Source: Sagittula stellata E-37
GTDB lineage: Bacteria; Pseudomonadota; Alphaproteobacteria; Rhodobacterales; Rhodobacteraceae
DNA length: 64,000 nt
Assembly (NCBI RefSeq): GCF_039724765.1
Contig: NZ_CP155729.1
Location: 806,001-870,000 of the forward strand
Direction: 5' to 3'
Shown: in pieces, positions 43,379 to 53,528 of the stretch
Numbering within the stretch: position 1 is the stretch's first letter
How the letters are laid out: each line of letters begins with the position of its first letter
The notes under the pieces: model-generated
Database searches by the model: none
The model's input: only the letters and a program-made list of their open reading frames with translations
Told to the model about the DNA's origin: nothing
Made by a program: the position numbers and the translations under genes

Positions 43379-43852
43379 ATGATCCAACAGGTCGTTTACG
43401 TCAGTCGCGCGGTTCATCCGATGGGCCGCGGGACTGACAGGGATATCCTGAGCGTGGCGCGGAAACGCAATGCGGAACTTGGCCTAACGGGGTTCCTCTT
43501 CCGGACGCGCACCCACTACATCCAGCTCCTCGAAGGTCCGGCCGAGGCGGTCGGGCAGGTGACGGAGTCCCTGCGCCGCGACCCGCGCCATACCGATTTC
43601 GACGTGATCCGGACGATGCAGGCCGACACCCGCAGCTTCGGGCGCTTTGCCATGGGCTATGACGACGTGCTGCAAATGCGTGCGGCGGAGTTCATCGAAA
43701 GCCTGAAGTCCTCTGCCATCTCGGACTCAAGTTTGCGGGCCCATGTCGAACTGCTGGCCGTGGGACGGCGCACAAAAAAGGCCGCTCTCGCGGCCTCTTT
43801 CGGTCAACTCGTTTCGGGGATGACGTTCAGCCGTCGAGCTTCCCGCCAATAG
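43379..43852 (+). CDS. BLUF-domain blue-light photoreceptor
   Basis: A 157-residue short BLUF protein. The flavin-site residues Y7 (VVYVSRA), N31 ([11 protein letters not shown]) and Q49 (THYIQLLEG) have the same mutual spacing as Y21, N45 and Q63 of AppA. After the core (about 1-95) only helices and a basic tail follow; there is no output enzyme, so it must act through a partner. Start ATG has GGGGGAG upstream. The last 26 nt overlap the convergent adk end, and the antisense of its 3' part forms the adk terminator. Confidence 0.92.
   Translation: MIQQVVYVSRAVHPMGRGTDRDILSVARKRNAELGLTGFLFRTRTHYIQLLEGPAEAVGQVTESLRRDPRHTDFDVIRTMQADTRSFGRFAMGYDDVLQMRAAEFIESLKSSAISDSSLRAHVELLAVGRRTKKAALAASFGQLVSGMTFSRRASRQ
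43773..43800 (-). terminator. adk terminator located inside the BLUF coding region
   Basis: Minus strand GAGGCCGC-GAGA-GCGGCC followed by TTTTTT, 27 bp after the adk stop. On the plus strand the same bases encode BLUF residues about 132-141. Confidence 0.88.
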
Positions 43853-44467
43853 CCGACTTGATCTCGTCGATCTCGCCAAGCCCGTCCACGCGGGTGTGGA
43901 CACCGGCGTGATAGTAGTAGCCGATCAGCGGGGACGTCTGCTTGTAGTAAGCCATCAGGCGTGTGCGCAGCGACTCCTCGTTGTCGTCGGCGCGGCGCTT
44001 GAACTCCGTCCCGCCGCACTTCGTGCACTTGCCGTCCTGGGGGATGGGCTTGGTGATGTCGTTGTAGACCTCGCCGCAGGACCCGCAGGTGGAGCGCGCG
44101 GTGATGCGCTTCACAAGGGCTTCGTCCTCGACGCGAAGCTCGACGACCTTGTCAAGAGTCTGGCCCACTTCCTTCAGCAGATCGCCAAGCGCGTCGGCCT
44201 GCTTGAGCGTGCGGGGGAAGCCGTCGAAGATGAACCCCGATGCCTTCTCCGTGGTCAGCTTCTCGCGGATCAGGCCGATCACGATCTCGTCGGTGACAAG
44301 CTCGCCGCGTGCCATCACGTCGGCGACCTTCTTGCCCATTTCCGTTCCGCTGTCTTTCGCCTCGCGCAGCATGTCGCCGGTCGAGAGTTGCACCATGCCG
44401 CGTTCTTCAACCAGAAACCGTGCCTGTGTGCCCTTGCCCGCCCCCGGCGGCCCCAAAAGTATGATAT

Positions 44468-44471
<4 letters not shown>
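43827..44471 (-). CDS. adk: adenylate kinase
   Basis: A 214-residue long-type adenylate kinase: P-loop GPPGAGKGT (7-15) and a LID with four cysteines ([10 protein letters not shown] ... CTKCGG) for structural zinc. It converts ATP + AMP to 2 ADP. Its ATG overlaps the secY stop as ATGA, so translation is coupled. Confidence 0.97.
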
Positions 44472-45835
<1,364 letters not shown>

Positions 45836-45850
45836 GCGGATCTCTCTTTT

Positions 45851-45935
45851 CAGGCAAACGCCGCCAAGACGGGTTTTCCGTCTGGCGGCGCTTTGGGAAA
45901 ACTGGGGGCTATGTAAGCGGCGCTGGCGCCGCTCA
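45851..45935 (-). other. two hairpins between rplO and secY
   Basis: On the minus strand GAGCGGCGCCAGCGCCGCTT is followed by CGCCGCCAGACGG-AAAA-CCCGTCTTGGCGGCG and GTTTG. The second stem is long, but its T tail is short, so it may attenuate rather than terminate. It could set secY below rplO. Confidence 0.5.
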
Positions 45936-45970
45936 CAACCCGGTTTTGCGCCGCGTGGCGCGGTCGGAAA

Positions 45971-46432
45971 TTATTCCGCAGCCGCGACCTTGAGCGCGCC
46001 ACCGGCCTTTTCGACCGCTTCGACAGCCGACTTGGAAGCGCCGGTCACGTCGATGGTCAGGGCAGTGGTCACGTCGCCCTTGGCGAGGACGCGGATGCCA
46101 TCCAGCTTGCGGCGGACGAGGCCCGAGGACACCAGCGTGTCTTCGTTGATGTTCGCGGCGTCCAGCTTGCCCGCGTCGACGAACTTCTGGATCAGGCCCA
46201 GGTTCACGACGGCAAAGCTCAGGCGGTTCGGCTTGGTGAAGCCGCGCTTGGGCAGGCGCTGGTAGAGCGGCATCTGGCCGCCTTCGTAGCCGTTGATTGC
46301 CACGCCCGAACGGGATTTCTGACCCTTGATACCACGGCCACCCATCTTGCCCTTGCCCGAACCCGGGCCGCGGCCGATGCGTTTCTTGGTCTTGGTTGCG
46401 CCGGGATTGTCGCGCAGTTCATTCAGTTTCAT
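45971..46432 (-). CDS. rplO: 50S ribosomal protein L15
   Basis: A 153-residue L15 ([22 protein letters not shown], then [38 protein letters not shown]). The start is the ATG at 46432; the longer frame to 46531 is not part of the family. First gene of rplO-secY-adk, which elsewhere follows rpmD directly. Confidence 0.97.
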   Translation of the reverse strand: MKLNELRDNPGATKTKKRIGRGPGSGKGKMGGRGIKGQKSRSGVAINGYEGGQMPLYQRLPKRGFTKPNRLSFAVVNLGLIQKFVDAGKLDAANINEDTLVSSGLVRRKLDGIRVLAKGDVTTALTIDVTGASKSAVEAVEKAGGALKVAAAE

Positions 46433-46537
46433 GTCGCTTCTCCAATGCCGGATGTGACCCTCGAAGCGATACGGGCCAACCACGGCTTTTCTTGACTTTG
46501 AAGTGCGGCCGCGCAAGTCGAGTCGGGCCACCGGGGG

Positions 46538-46566
46538 CGTATAGTCGCTGAGGGCCTGCCGCGCAA
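46538..46566 (-). promoter_or_regulatory. sigma70-type promoter of rplO-secY-adk
   Basis: Minus strand TTGCGC (46566-46561), 17-bp spacer, TATACG (46543-46538). The predicted start near 46530 leaves a leader of about 98 nt. It is the third ribosomal-piece promoter in the window with exact 17-bp spacing. Confidence 0.65.
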
Positions 46567-46994
46567 GGGAGGAGTGTCGCCCGATTCCCCTGGGCGATCT
46601 GGCGCGTGTGGTGGTTCAGAGGGGACTTTTGTGGCGTGATCCTCTTGTCGGTTCGGCGCGGGGGCACTTTCAGTCCTGTCAGGGTGCCGCGCAATAAACG
46701 CTGCACTTTGTGCGCTAGCGATTGACTTTCCGCACCGCAGCGATCATATGCCCCTCAGCCGCACCCGCCGCGTGAGCGGGGCAGATGGGCAACATGGCCC
46801 GCACGGCTGTTTCGGCACGTCAAACCTGCCGACCTGAACTCCCTGACATGGCTCCCACATCACGCTTGGGTCCAGACCCGCGACAGGCGCCCGACATACG
46901 GTCCGGTGCCCGCGTTCGCGGTCCCCTTGCGGTCCTGCCCTTCCGGCGGGTGCCACGTTATTCGCGCCGTTTTGGCGCATCGAAGGAACACCTT
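46567..46994. other. region between the rplO promoter and the RNA helicase
   Basis: No gene that I would keep, although the helicase frame is open from 46785. A hairpin GCGCC-GTTTT-GGCGC (46964-46978) sits directly before the helicase ribosome site (GAAGGA at 46982-46987). Long, structured leaders are common for cold-induced helicases. Confidence 0.4.
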
Positions 46995-48284
46995 TTGGAT
47001 TTTGACATGCTGGGGCTGCCGCCCCGCCTTCTGACGAACCTCGCCGACCTGAACATCACCGATCCGACCCCGATCCAGTCGCAGGCCATCCCGCACGCCC
47101 TGAACGGCCGCGATGTCATGGGCCTTGCGCAGACGGGGACGGGCAAGACCGCCGCCTTCGGCCTGCCGATCGTCACCACCATCATGCGCGACCAGACGCG
47201 CCCGGGGCCGAAGCAGGTCCATGGCCTGATCCTTGCGCCGACCCGCGAGCTCGCCAAGCAGATCGTCGACAACCTGCGCGCCTACGCCGCGAACACCCCG
47301 GTCAAGATCGGGCTGGTCACGGGCGGCAATTCCATCAACGGGCAGATCAACCGTCTGGCCAAGGGCACCGACCTTCTGGTCGCCACACCGGGCCGCCTGA
47401 TCGACCTGATGGAGCAGAAGGCCGTGCGGCTGGATGCGACCCGTTTCCTCGTGCTGGACGAGGCCGACCAGATGCTGGACCTCGGCTTCATCCACGCGCT
47501 GCGCCAGATCGCCAGGGTTCTGCCGAAGGAACGCCAGACGATGCTGTTCTCGGCCACCATGCCGAAGCAGATGGCCGAGATCGCCTCGGCTTACCTGACC
47601 GACCCGGTCCGGATCGAGGTGACGCCTCCGGGCAAGCCGGTGGAGCGCATCGAGCAGTCGGTGCACTTCGTCGAGCAGAAGGCCAAGACGCCGCTGTTGG
47701 TCCACCATCTCGACCTTCACCGCACCGAGGCCGCTCTGGTCTTTGCCCGTACCAAGCACGGTGCGGAAAAGCTGAAGCGCCATCTTGAGGACAAGGGTTT
47801 CGCCGCTGGCTCGATTCACGGCAACAAGAGCCAGGGTCAGCGGGACCGCGCCCTGAAGGCCTTCCGTGAGGGAGAGCTGACGGTGCTCGTGGCCACGGAC
47901 GTGGCGGCCCGCGGGATCGACATTCCGTCGGTGCGCTACGTCTACAACTACGACCTGCCCAACGTCGCCGACAACTACGTCCACCGCATCGGGCGCACCG
48001 CGCGCGCGGGCCGTGACGGTACGGCGATCGCCTATTGCTCGGCCGAGGAAATGGGTGAGTTCAAGGCCATCGTGAAAGTGATGGGCCGTGAGATCGCGGT
48101 GGCGAGCGGCGAAGCCTGGGAACCGGTCAAGCCGGCGGGACGCGGCAACGGTCGTGGTCGCGGCGGTCGTCCCGGTGGCGGCGGGCACGGCGCGAAGCAC
48201 GGCGGCGGTCACAAGCCGGCGCATGCCAAGCCCGCGGCGGCCAAGGGTCGTCCGCGCCGTCAGCGCCGCGCCAAAGCTGCCTGA
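46995..48284 (+). CDS. DEAD-box ATP-dependent RNA helicase
   Basis: A 429-residue helicase of the RhlE/CsdA type. Motifs in order: Q motif (TDPTPIQSQAIP), I (AQTGTGKT), Ia (PTRELAKQ), II (VLDEADQM), III (FSATMP), V (ATDVAARGID), VI (HRIGRTARAG). The C-terminus is a Gly/Arg/His-rich low-complexity tail (RGNGRGRGG ... RPRRQRRAKAA) likely to bind RNA. I start at the TTG at 46995 because GAAGGA lies 7 nt upstream and the protein then begins MDFDMLGLPP; the ATG at 47007 is the alternative. It probably helps ribosome assembly or RNA decay in the cold. Confidence 0.93.
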   Translation: MDFDMLGLPPRLLTNLADLNITDPTPIQSQAIPHALNGRDVMGLAQTGTGKTAAFGLPIVTTIMRDQTRPGPKQVHGLILAPTRELAKQIVDNLRAYAANTPVKIGLVTGGNSINGQINRLAKGTDLLVATPGRLIDLMEQKAVRLDATRFLVLDEADQMLDLGFIHALRQIARVLPKERQTMLFSATMPKQMAEIASAYLTDPVRIEVTPPGKPVERIEQSVHFVEQKAKTPLLVHHLDLHRTEAALVFARTKHGAEKLKRHLEDKGFAAGSIHGNKSQGQRDRALKAFREGELTVLVATDVAARGIDIPSVRYVYNYDLPNVADNYVHRIGRTARAGRDGTAIAYCSAEEMGEFKAIVKVMGREIAVASGEAWEPVKPAGRGNGRGRGGRPGGGGHGAKHGGGHKPAHAKPAAAKGRPRRQRRAKAA

Positions 48285-48298
48285 GCCGAATTGACAAG

Positions 48299-48333
48299 CG
48301 AAGGCCGTCCCGTGTCCTGCGGGACGGCCTTCG
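48299..48333. other. perfect 14-bp-stem hairpin after the helicase gene
   Basis: CGAAGGCCGTCCCG and its exact complement flank a 7-nt loop, 15 bp after the helicase stop. No T run follows, so terminator activity is uncertain. It lies at the proposed right end of the inverted segment. Confidence 0.7.
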
Positions 48334-48373
48334 CATGCTTGACAACCACCCCCACTTTCGTGACGACACCGCC

Positions 48374-48748
48374 ATGACATCACTTCTGCAAGTAGCCCTC
48401 GGCGGCGCGCTCGGCGCCTCGGCCCGGTACATGACCGGCCTTGGCATGGCGCGCCTGATGGGCAAGGCATTTCCCTGGGGGACGCTGACGGTGAACATCG
48501 TCGGCAGCTTCGCCATGGGCGTGCTGGTCGTGGTGCTTGCGCATCTGGGCGGCAACCGCTTTGCACCGTTCCTGATGATCGGTGTGCTGGGCGGGTTCAC
48601 AACGTTCTCAGCCTTCTCGCTGGATGCGGTGACGCTGTATGAACGCGGGCAATTGGGCATCGCGGCGCTTTACGTCGGCGCGTCGGTGATCGTTTCTATC
48701 GCGGCGCTCTTCGCGGGGCTGCTGCTGGCACGGAGCATGACGACATGA
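48374..48748 (+). CDS. crcB: fluoride channel CrcB/Fluc
   Basis: A 124-residue four-helix membrane protein. GALGASARY, the asparagine of TLTVNIVGSF, and GFTTFSAFS with its two phenylalanines are the signature of dual-topology fluoride channels. It exports F-. I looked for a fluoride riboswitch upstream and saw none. The stop overlaps the rluC start as ATGA. Confidence 0.95.
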   Translation: MTSLLQVALGGALGASARYMTGLGMARLMGKAFPWGTLTVNIVGSFAMGVLVVVLAHLGGNRFAPFLMIGVLGGFTTFSAFSLDAVTLYERGQLGIAALYVGASVIVSIAALFAGLLLARSMTT

Positions 48749-49788
48749 GCCGGGTACAGACCATCACGGTGGGGCCGGGCGACGGCGATCAGCGGCTGGA
48801 CCGCTGGCTGAAGCGGCTGTTCCCCCACGTCGCCCAAAGCCGCATCGAAAAAATGTGCCGCAAGGGTGAATTGCGGCTCGACGGTGGGCGCTGCAAGGCG
48901 TCCTCGCGCGTCGAGACGGGCATGCAGGTGCGCATCCCGCCGCTGCCCGAACCGGGGCAGGTGGACAGCGCGCCGAAGCCGTCCTTCAACGAGAAGGACG
49001 CGGAAATGATCCGTGCATGCGTGCTGTGGAAGGACGACCACATCATCGCGCTGAACAAGCCCCCGGGGCTGGCGACGCAGGGCGGCTCTGGCCAGACGCG
49101 ACACGTCGACGGCCTGTCGGAGGCGCTGACGTTCGGCATGGACGAGAAACCCCGGCTGGTGCACCGGCTGGACAAGGACACCTCAGGTGTGCTGCTGCTG
49201 GCCCGCACCCGCGCTGTGGCCAAGGCGCTGACGGAGGCGATCCGCCACCGGGAAGCGCGCAAGATATACTGGGCGCTTGTCGCCGGTGTACCGACCCCCT
49301 ACCTGGGCGAAATCAAGTACGGCCTGGTAAAGGCACCCGGCCACGGCAAGGGCGGCGAGGCGGAGAAGATGCGCTGCGTCCATCCCAAGGAGATCGCCAC
49401 GACCGAGGGCGCAAAGCGGGCGCACACGCTTTATGCCACGCTCTACCGCGTGGCGGGGCGGGCATCGTGGGTGGCGATGGAGCCGGTCACCGGCCGCACC
49501 CACCAGCTTCGGGCGCACATGGCCGAAATCGGTCACCCGATCATCGGCGACGGCAAGTACGGCGGCTCCGGGCAGGAGAACCTTGGCGATGGCTGGGGTG
49601 CGCAGCTTGGCGGGATCATCTCGAAGAAGCTGCACCTGCACGCGCGGTCTCTGACCCTTCTGCACCCGGTCACGAAGACACCCTTCACCGCGACGGCCCC
49701 TTTGCCGGAGCACATGAAGCAAAGCTGGGACACGCTGGGCTGGGAAGAGGACTTCGCCGACGACGATCCGTTCGAGGCGCTGCATTGA
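48745..49788 (+). CDS. RluC/RluD-family 23S rRNA pseudouridine synthase
   Basis: A 347-residue enzyme with an N-terminal S4-like RNA-binding domain (about 15-80) and a catalytic domain with the aspartate in HRLDKDTSGVLLLART and GRTHQLRAHMAEIGHPIIGD. It isomerises uridines in 23S rRNA. The window order crcB-rluC-HAD-ATP12 is translationally coupled. RluC is more likely than RluD from position, but the site specificity cannot be read from the sequence. Confidence 0.93.
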   Translation: MSRVQTITVGPGDGDQRLDRWLKRLFPHVAQSRIEKMCRKGELRLDGGRCKASSRVETGMQVRIPPLPEPGQVDSAPKPSFNEKDAEMIRACVLWKDDHIIALNKPPGLATQGGSGQTRHVDGLSEALTFGMDEKPRLVHRLDKDTSGVLLLARTRAVAKALTEAIRHREARKIYWALVAGVPTPYLGEIKYGLVKAPGHGKGGEAEKMRCVHPKEIATTEGAKRAHTLYATLYRVAGRASWVAMEPVTGRTHQLRAHMAEIGHPIIGDGKYGGSGQENLGDGWGAQLGGIISKKLHLHARSLTLLHPVTKTPFTATAPLPEHMKQSWDTLGWEEDFADDDPFEALH

Positions 49789-50462
49789 CCGACCTGAAGC
49801 TTGTCATCTTCGACGTCGACGGGACCCTTGTGGACAGCCAAGGCGATATCCTTGCCGCGATGACCCGGGCCTTCGACAGTCAGGACCTGCCGCAGCCGGT
49901 GCGCGAGGACGTATTGGGCATTGTCGGCCTTTCCCTGCCCGTCGCGATGGAGCGATTGGCTCCGCAATTGGGCGTGGTCCGCAGGACGCACCTGGTTGAG
50001 GCCTACAAGAGGTCTTACTCGGCGATCGTGAAGGAGGGCGGGGCGATGGCTTCGCCACTTTATCCCGGCATCCCGGAACTGCTGAACCGGCTCGGCGGCA
50101 TCGACAACGTCTTGCTCGGTGTGGCGACCGGCAAATCCCGCAAGGGGCTGACAACGCTTCTGAACGCGCACGGCCTGACAGGCCGGTTCGTCACCACGCA
50201 GGTGGCGGACGACCATCCGTCGAAGCCGCATCCGGCGATGCTGTATGCCGCGCTAGACGATGTGGGCGTGGAGGCGTCCCAGGCGGTGATGATCGGCGAC
50301 ACGAGTTACGACATGGACATGGCGGAAGCCGCGGGCATCCCGGGTATCGGCGTGACATGGGGCTATCACCCGGCGACGGCGTTGACCAACGCCGCACGTG
50401 TGGTGTCCGACACGGCCGGGCTACAGGCCGCGATCTTCGATATTCTGGAGGTCTCTGCATGA
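49785..50462 (+). CDS. HAD-IA hydrolase, phosphoglycolate-phosphatase-like
   Basis: A 225-residue HAD phosphatase with nucleophile motif FDVDGTLVD, motif II threonine in VATGKS, motif III lysine in KPHPAML, and motif IV GDTSYDMDMAEAAG. The only start that keeps the nucleophile strand is the TTG at 49785, overlapping the rluC stop (TTGA). The substrate is probably a small phosphate ester such as phosphoglycolate or a pseudouridine-related monophosphate; this is not decided by sequence. Confidence 0.9.
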   Translation: MTDLKLVIFDVDGTLVDSQGDILAAMTRAFDSQDLPQPVREDVLGIVGLSLPVAMERLAPQLGVVRRTHLVEAYKRSYSAIVKEGGAMASPLYPGIPELLNRLGGIDNVLLGVATGKSRKGLTTLLNAHGLTGRFVTTQVADDHPSKPHPAMLYAALDDVGVEASQAVMIGDTSYDMDMAEAAGIPGIGVTWGYHPATALTNAARVVSDTAGLQAAIFDILEVSA

Positions 50463-51169
50463 GCGAATGGGCACTGAAACGCTTCTGGAAGGACGCGACC
50501 GTCGAGCCGTCCGGCCCGGGGTTTGCCGTCAAGCTGGACGGACGTGGGGTGAAGACGCCCGCCAAGACCCCGCTGGTCGTCCCGACCGAAGGGCTGGCGG
50601 ATGCGGTGGCCGCCGAATGGCGCGCCCAGGAAGAGCACGTGAACCCGATGACCATGCCTTTCACCCGCATGTCCAACTCGGCCCTCGACAAGGTGGCCAC
50701 ACAGCGTGCGGAGGTCGCCGACATGCTGGCGGCCTACGGCGACAGCGACCTGCTCTGCTATCGCGCCGACAGGCCGGCCGGGCTTGTGGAGCGTCAGAAC
50801 GAGAGTTGGGACCCCCTGCTGGACTGGGCGTCGGAGACCTACGGTGCACGGCTTGAGCCACGCATCGGGGTGATGCACCATCCCCAGCCGTCCGAGGCGC
50901 TGGCGCGCCTTGCGCAAGAGGTGCACGGTCAGGATGCCTTCCAGCTTGCCGCGTTCCACGATCTCGTGTCCATGTCCGGTTCGCTGGTGCTGGCCTTGGC
51001 CGTGATCCGGGGCCACCGCGAGGCGGAAGACGCGTGGCGCCTGTCCCGGATCGACGAGACCTGGCAGGAAGAGCAGTGGGGCATCGACGAGGAAGCGGCG
51101 GAAATTGCGGCCCTGAAGCGGAACGAATTTATGCACGCGGCGCGTTTCCACATGCTATCAAGCGTTTGA
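50459..51169 (+). CDS. ATP12-type F1-ATPase assembly chaperone
   Basis: A 236-residue protein of the ATP12 family, known from mitochondria and alphaproteobacteria, which binds the F1 alpha subunit during ATP synthase assembly. MSEWALKRFWKDATVEPSGPGFAVKLDGRGVKTPAKTPL and WRAQEEHVNPMTMPFTRMSNSALDKV are the family blocks. Its start overlaps the HAD stop as ATGA. Last gene of the four-gene unit; a terminator follows 93 bp later. Confidence 0.93.
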   Translation: MSEWALKRFWKDATVEPSGPGFAVKLDGRGVKTPAKTPLVVPTEGLADAVAAEWRAQEEHVNPMTMPFTRMSNSALDKVATQRAEVADMLAAYGDSDLLCYRADRPAGLVERQNESWDPLLDWASETYGARLEPRIGVMHHPQPSEALARLAQEVHGQDAFQLAAFHDLVSMSGSLVLALAVIRGHREAEDAWRLSRIDETWQEEQWGIDEEAAEIAALKRNEFMHAARFHMLSSV

Positions 51170-51262
51170 ACGGCCGGGCGGACGTTCGGCGCACAACGGA
51201 TGACAGCACGGGATCGCGGCTTGACCTCTTGGCAGGAATCCGCCCAAACTGTCGCCGATCTA

Positions 51263-51283
51263 GAGGGTCATACCCTCGTTTTT
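51263..51283 (+). terminator. terminator between the ATP12 gene and the binding-protein gene
   Basis: GAGGGT-CAT-ACCCTC followed by GTTTTT. It ends the crcB-ATP12 transcript; a weak promoter-like TTGACC near 51222 lies upstream of it, so an attenuating role for the next gene is also possible. Confidence 0.8.
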
Positions 51284-51346
51284 CCCTGAATCCGAAGGCT
51301 TATCCGACGGTTGATGGCGAGGCAAAGACCTGAAGGTGAGGACGGC

Positions 51347-52357
51347 ATGTACAGGATAATCGGCGCAGGACTCGCCATGCTGCTTGCGGGCGCCGCAACG
51401 GCAGGGACGCTGGACGAGGTCAAGTCGCGCGGAACCCTGAACTGCGGTGTGAACACTGGGCTCGTCGGTTTTGCATCGAAGGATTCCAACGGCGAATGGC
51501 GCGGTTTCGATGTCGGGCTGTGCCGGGCCGTTGCCGCTGCCGTTCTGGGCGATCCGATGGCCGTCAATTTCGTGGAGACGACCGCTGCCACCCGCTTCAC
51601 CGCGCTCAACGCCGGGGAAATCGACCTTCTGGTGCGCAACACGACGTGGAGCTTTTCGACGGACATCGACCTGAAAGTCGATTTCGCCGGGATCAACTAC
51701 TACGACGGTCAGGCCTTCATGGTGCCCAAGACGCTGGGGCTAAGCTCTGCGCGGGAACTGGACGGCCGGTCGATCTGCGTGCAGGCAGGCACCACGAGCG
51801 CTTTGAACGTCGACGAGTATTTCGACCGCTACCAGATGAGCTATGAGGCCGTTCCGGTCGAGGGCACGGCAGAGGCGCAGACGCTTTACCTTGAGGGCGC
51901 TTGCGAGGTCTATTCGTCCGACGCCTCGCAACTTGCCGCGATCCGCGCCACCTTTGGCAATCCGGGCGACCACGTCCTGTTGGAAGACATCATTTCGAAG
52001 GAGCCTCTGGGACCGGCGGTCCGGCATGGCGACAACGATTGGGCCGATATCGTCCGCTGGACGCTGAACGCGCTGATCGCCGCCGAGGAACTGGGCGTCA
52101 ACTCCGCCAATGTCGACGAGCTGAAGGCGCAGGGCACCAGCACGCCAGAGATCAAGCGGCTGCTCGGGCTCGAAGGCCGCATGGGTGAAATGCTCGGGCT
52201 CGACTCCGATTGGGCCGTGCGTGCGATCAAGGCCGGCGGCAACTATGGCGAGCTCTTTTCGCGCAACATCGGTGTGGACACGCCTATCGGACTGTCGCGC
52301 GGGTTGAACCTGCAATGGACAGAGGGCGGTCTGCTATATAGCCCGCCGTTTCGCTGA
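51347..52357 (+). CDS. polar amino-acid ABC transporter substrate-binding protein
   Basis: A 336-residue periplasmic binding protein of the AapJ/BztA type: signal peptide to about residue 19 (MYRIIGAGLAMLLAGAATA), then SRGTLNCGVNTGLVGFASKDSNGEWRGFDVGLCRAVAAAVLGD, and FTALNAGEIDLLVRNTTW. The family delivers glutamate, glutamine or general L-amino acids to a permease. No permease or ATPase gene follows, so this copy must use a transporter encoded elsewhere. The ATG at 51347 is preceded by AAGGTGAGG. Confidence 0.92.
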   Translation: MYRIIGAGLAMLLAGAATAGTLDEVKSRGTLNCGVNTGLVGFASKDSNGEWRGFDVGLCRAVAAAVLGDPMAVNFVETTAATRFTALNAGEIDLLVRNTTWSFSTDIDLKVDFAGINYYDGQAFMVPKTLGLSSARELDGRSICVQAGTTSALNVDEYFDRYQMSYEAVPVEGTAEAQTLYLEGACEVYSSDASQLAAIRATFGNPGDHVLLEDIISKEPLGPAVRHGDNDWADIVRWTLNALIAAEELGVNSANVDELKAQGTSTPEIKRLLGLEGRMGEMLGLDSDWAVRAIKAGGNYGELFSRNIGVDTPIGLSRGLNLQWTEGGLLYSPPFR

Positions 52358-52386
52358 CAACGGAGAAGGGCTGACCGGTCCGCAGT

Positions 52387-52872
52387 TCAGTCGCTGAAGT
52401 CGCGCCCGACGGCGAAGTCCACCGCTTCGCCCGGGGCATCGAGCTTCGTCCAGTCGGTGATCGGAAAATCCACGATTAGCGTCGCGCAGGTCGGATAGTC
52501 GTCAAAGCGCGGATGGTCCGGGGGCGTGACCTCAAGGCTTTGCGCGAAAAGTCCGATGCCGGGGTTGTGGCCAAGCATCAGCACGGCCTCGCCTTTTGCC
52601 TTTCGCAGCGCCTTGCGCAGCTTTTCCGGCGCGGCGAGGTACAGACCTTTTTGAAAACTGGTGGGCGCGGTGATGCGAAGAAGGTCCAGCGTTTCGCGCG
52701 TGCGCTGCGCGGTGGAACAGAGGATCTCGTCCGGCAGGTAGCTTTTTTCACGCAGCCAATCGCCCATGGCTGCTGCTGATCTCTGGCCGCGGGCGTTCAG
52801 CGGTCGTGCGGCGTCGGGCTGGCCAAGCGCCCAGTCGGACTTGGCATGGCGCATCAGGATCAGGCGTTTCAC
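52387..52872 (-). CDS. SixA-type histidine phosphatase
   Basis: A 161-residue phosphatase of the RHG superfamily: LILMRHAKSDWA (catalytic RH), CSTAQRTRETL, and LMLGHNPGIG with the second histidine. SixA removes phosphate from histidine phosphotransfer domains; small homologues may act on other phosphoproteins or metabolites. Its start overlaps the upstream ferredoxin-like gene as ATGA. Third gene of the argB unit. Confidence 0.9.
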   Translation of the reverse strand: MKRLILMRHAKSDWALGQPDAARPLNARGQRSAAAMGDWLREKSYLPDEILCSTAQRTRETLDLLRITAPTSFQKGLYLAAPEKLRKALRKAKGEAVLMLGHNPGIGLFAQSLEVTPPDHPRFDDYPTCATLIVDFPITDWTKLDAPGEAVDFAVGRDFSD

Positions 52873-53528
52873 GGTCGGTAATGCCTCATGAATGCGGACA
52901 TGTGAAAGCTAGACTGTTCCGGCCTCCGCTGAAAGTCCTTCGCCACCGGACAGGCCCGCCGGACAAGGCAACCTTGCCGGCAGTCGTTGCCCTCCTCACT
53001 GGCGACGTGCGCCTGGCAGCGGGGAACATCGTAGGCCTGGCCCTCGGCCAGCGCCGACACGGGGCAGGCGGATATGCATGGCGCGGCGCAGGTGTCACAG
53101 GGGCGGGCCGGCGGCGCGGCCAGGTCCAGCCGGGCGGGTAAGGCCAGCGCACCGCGAAAGCTGAGGAACAGCCCCGCCTCGTCGTGCACCAGCAGACCCA
53201 CGGGTGAGGCGAAGCAGCGGCCGCTGTTCAGCGCCCATTGCAGGAAGGGCGGGTAGGGCGGACCGTCGGAGGGAAAGAGGGCGGTTGCGTCGAGGTCGGT
53301 GGCCAGCGCGCCGATCACCCGCTTCGACCAGCGGTCCAGCGGGTCCTCCCCGCCGTCGCCGTATTCGGACGAGGCGGTGAAGACCTGCCAGAAGCGCGGC
53401 TCGTCCGGTCCCAGCAGCACGATTGTCCCGGCGTCTTCCGGTGCACCGTCGTACGGGCCGGGATGCAACGCGCCGCGCACGGCCAGCGCCTGGGCGCGGA
53501 CCGCAGCATCCACAAGGCCGAGGGTCAT
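52869..53528 (-). CDS. ferredoxin-like protein with two 4Fe-4S motifs
   Basis: A 219-residue soluble protein. The N-terminal 130 residues are without obvious motif. The C-terminal part has [17 protein letters not shown] and, 25 residues on, [13 protein letters not shown], enough ligands for two 4Fe-4S clusters as in QueG-like and bacterial ferredoxin domains. Electron partner and role unknown. It overlaps argB and sixA by 4 nt each, so the three are co-translated. Confidence 0.8.
   Translation of the reverse strand: MTLGLVDAAVRAQALAVRGALHPGPYDGAPEDAGTIVLLGPDEPRFWQVFTASSEYGDGGEDPLDRWSKRVIGALATDLDATALFPSDGPPYPPFLQWALNSGRCFASPVGLLVHDEAGLFLSFRGALALPARLDLAAPPARPCDTCAAPCISACPVSALAEGQAYDVPRCQAHVASEEGNDCRQGCLVRRACPVAKDFQRRPEQSSFHMSAFMRHYRP

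Noticed and set aside
46785..46994. Extra N-terminal 70 residues of the RNA helicase
   Set aside because: The upstream residues are Arg/Pro-rich without family similarity, whereas the TTG at 46995 has a well-spaced ribosome site.
48285..48373. Fluoride riboswitch before crcB
   Set aside because: The leader has only the perfect hairpin; the conserved crcB-motif pseudoknot elements are not visible.
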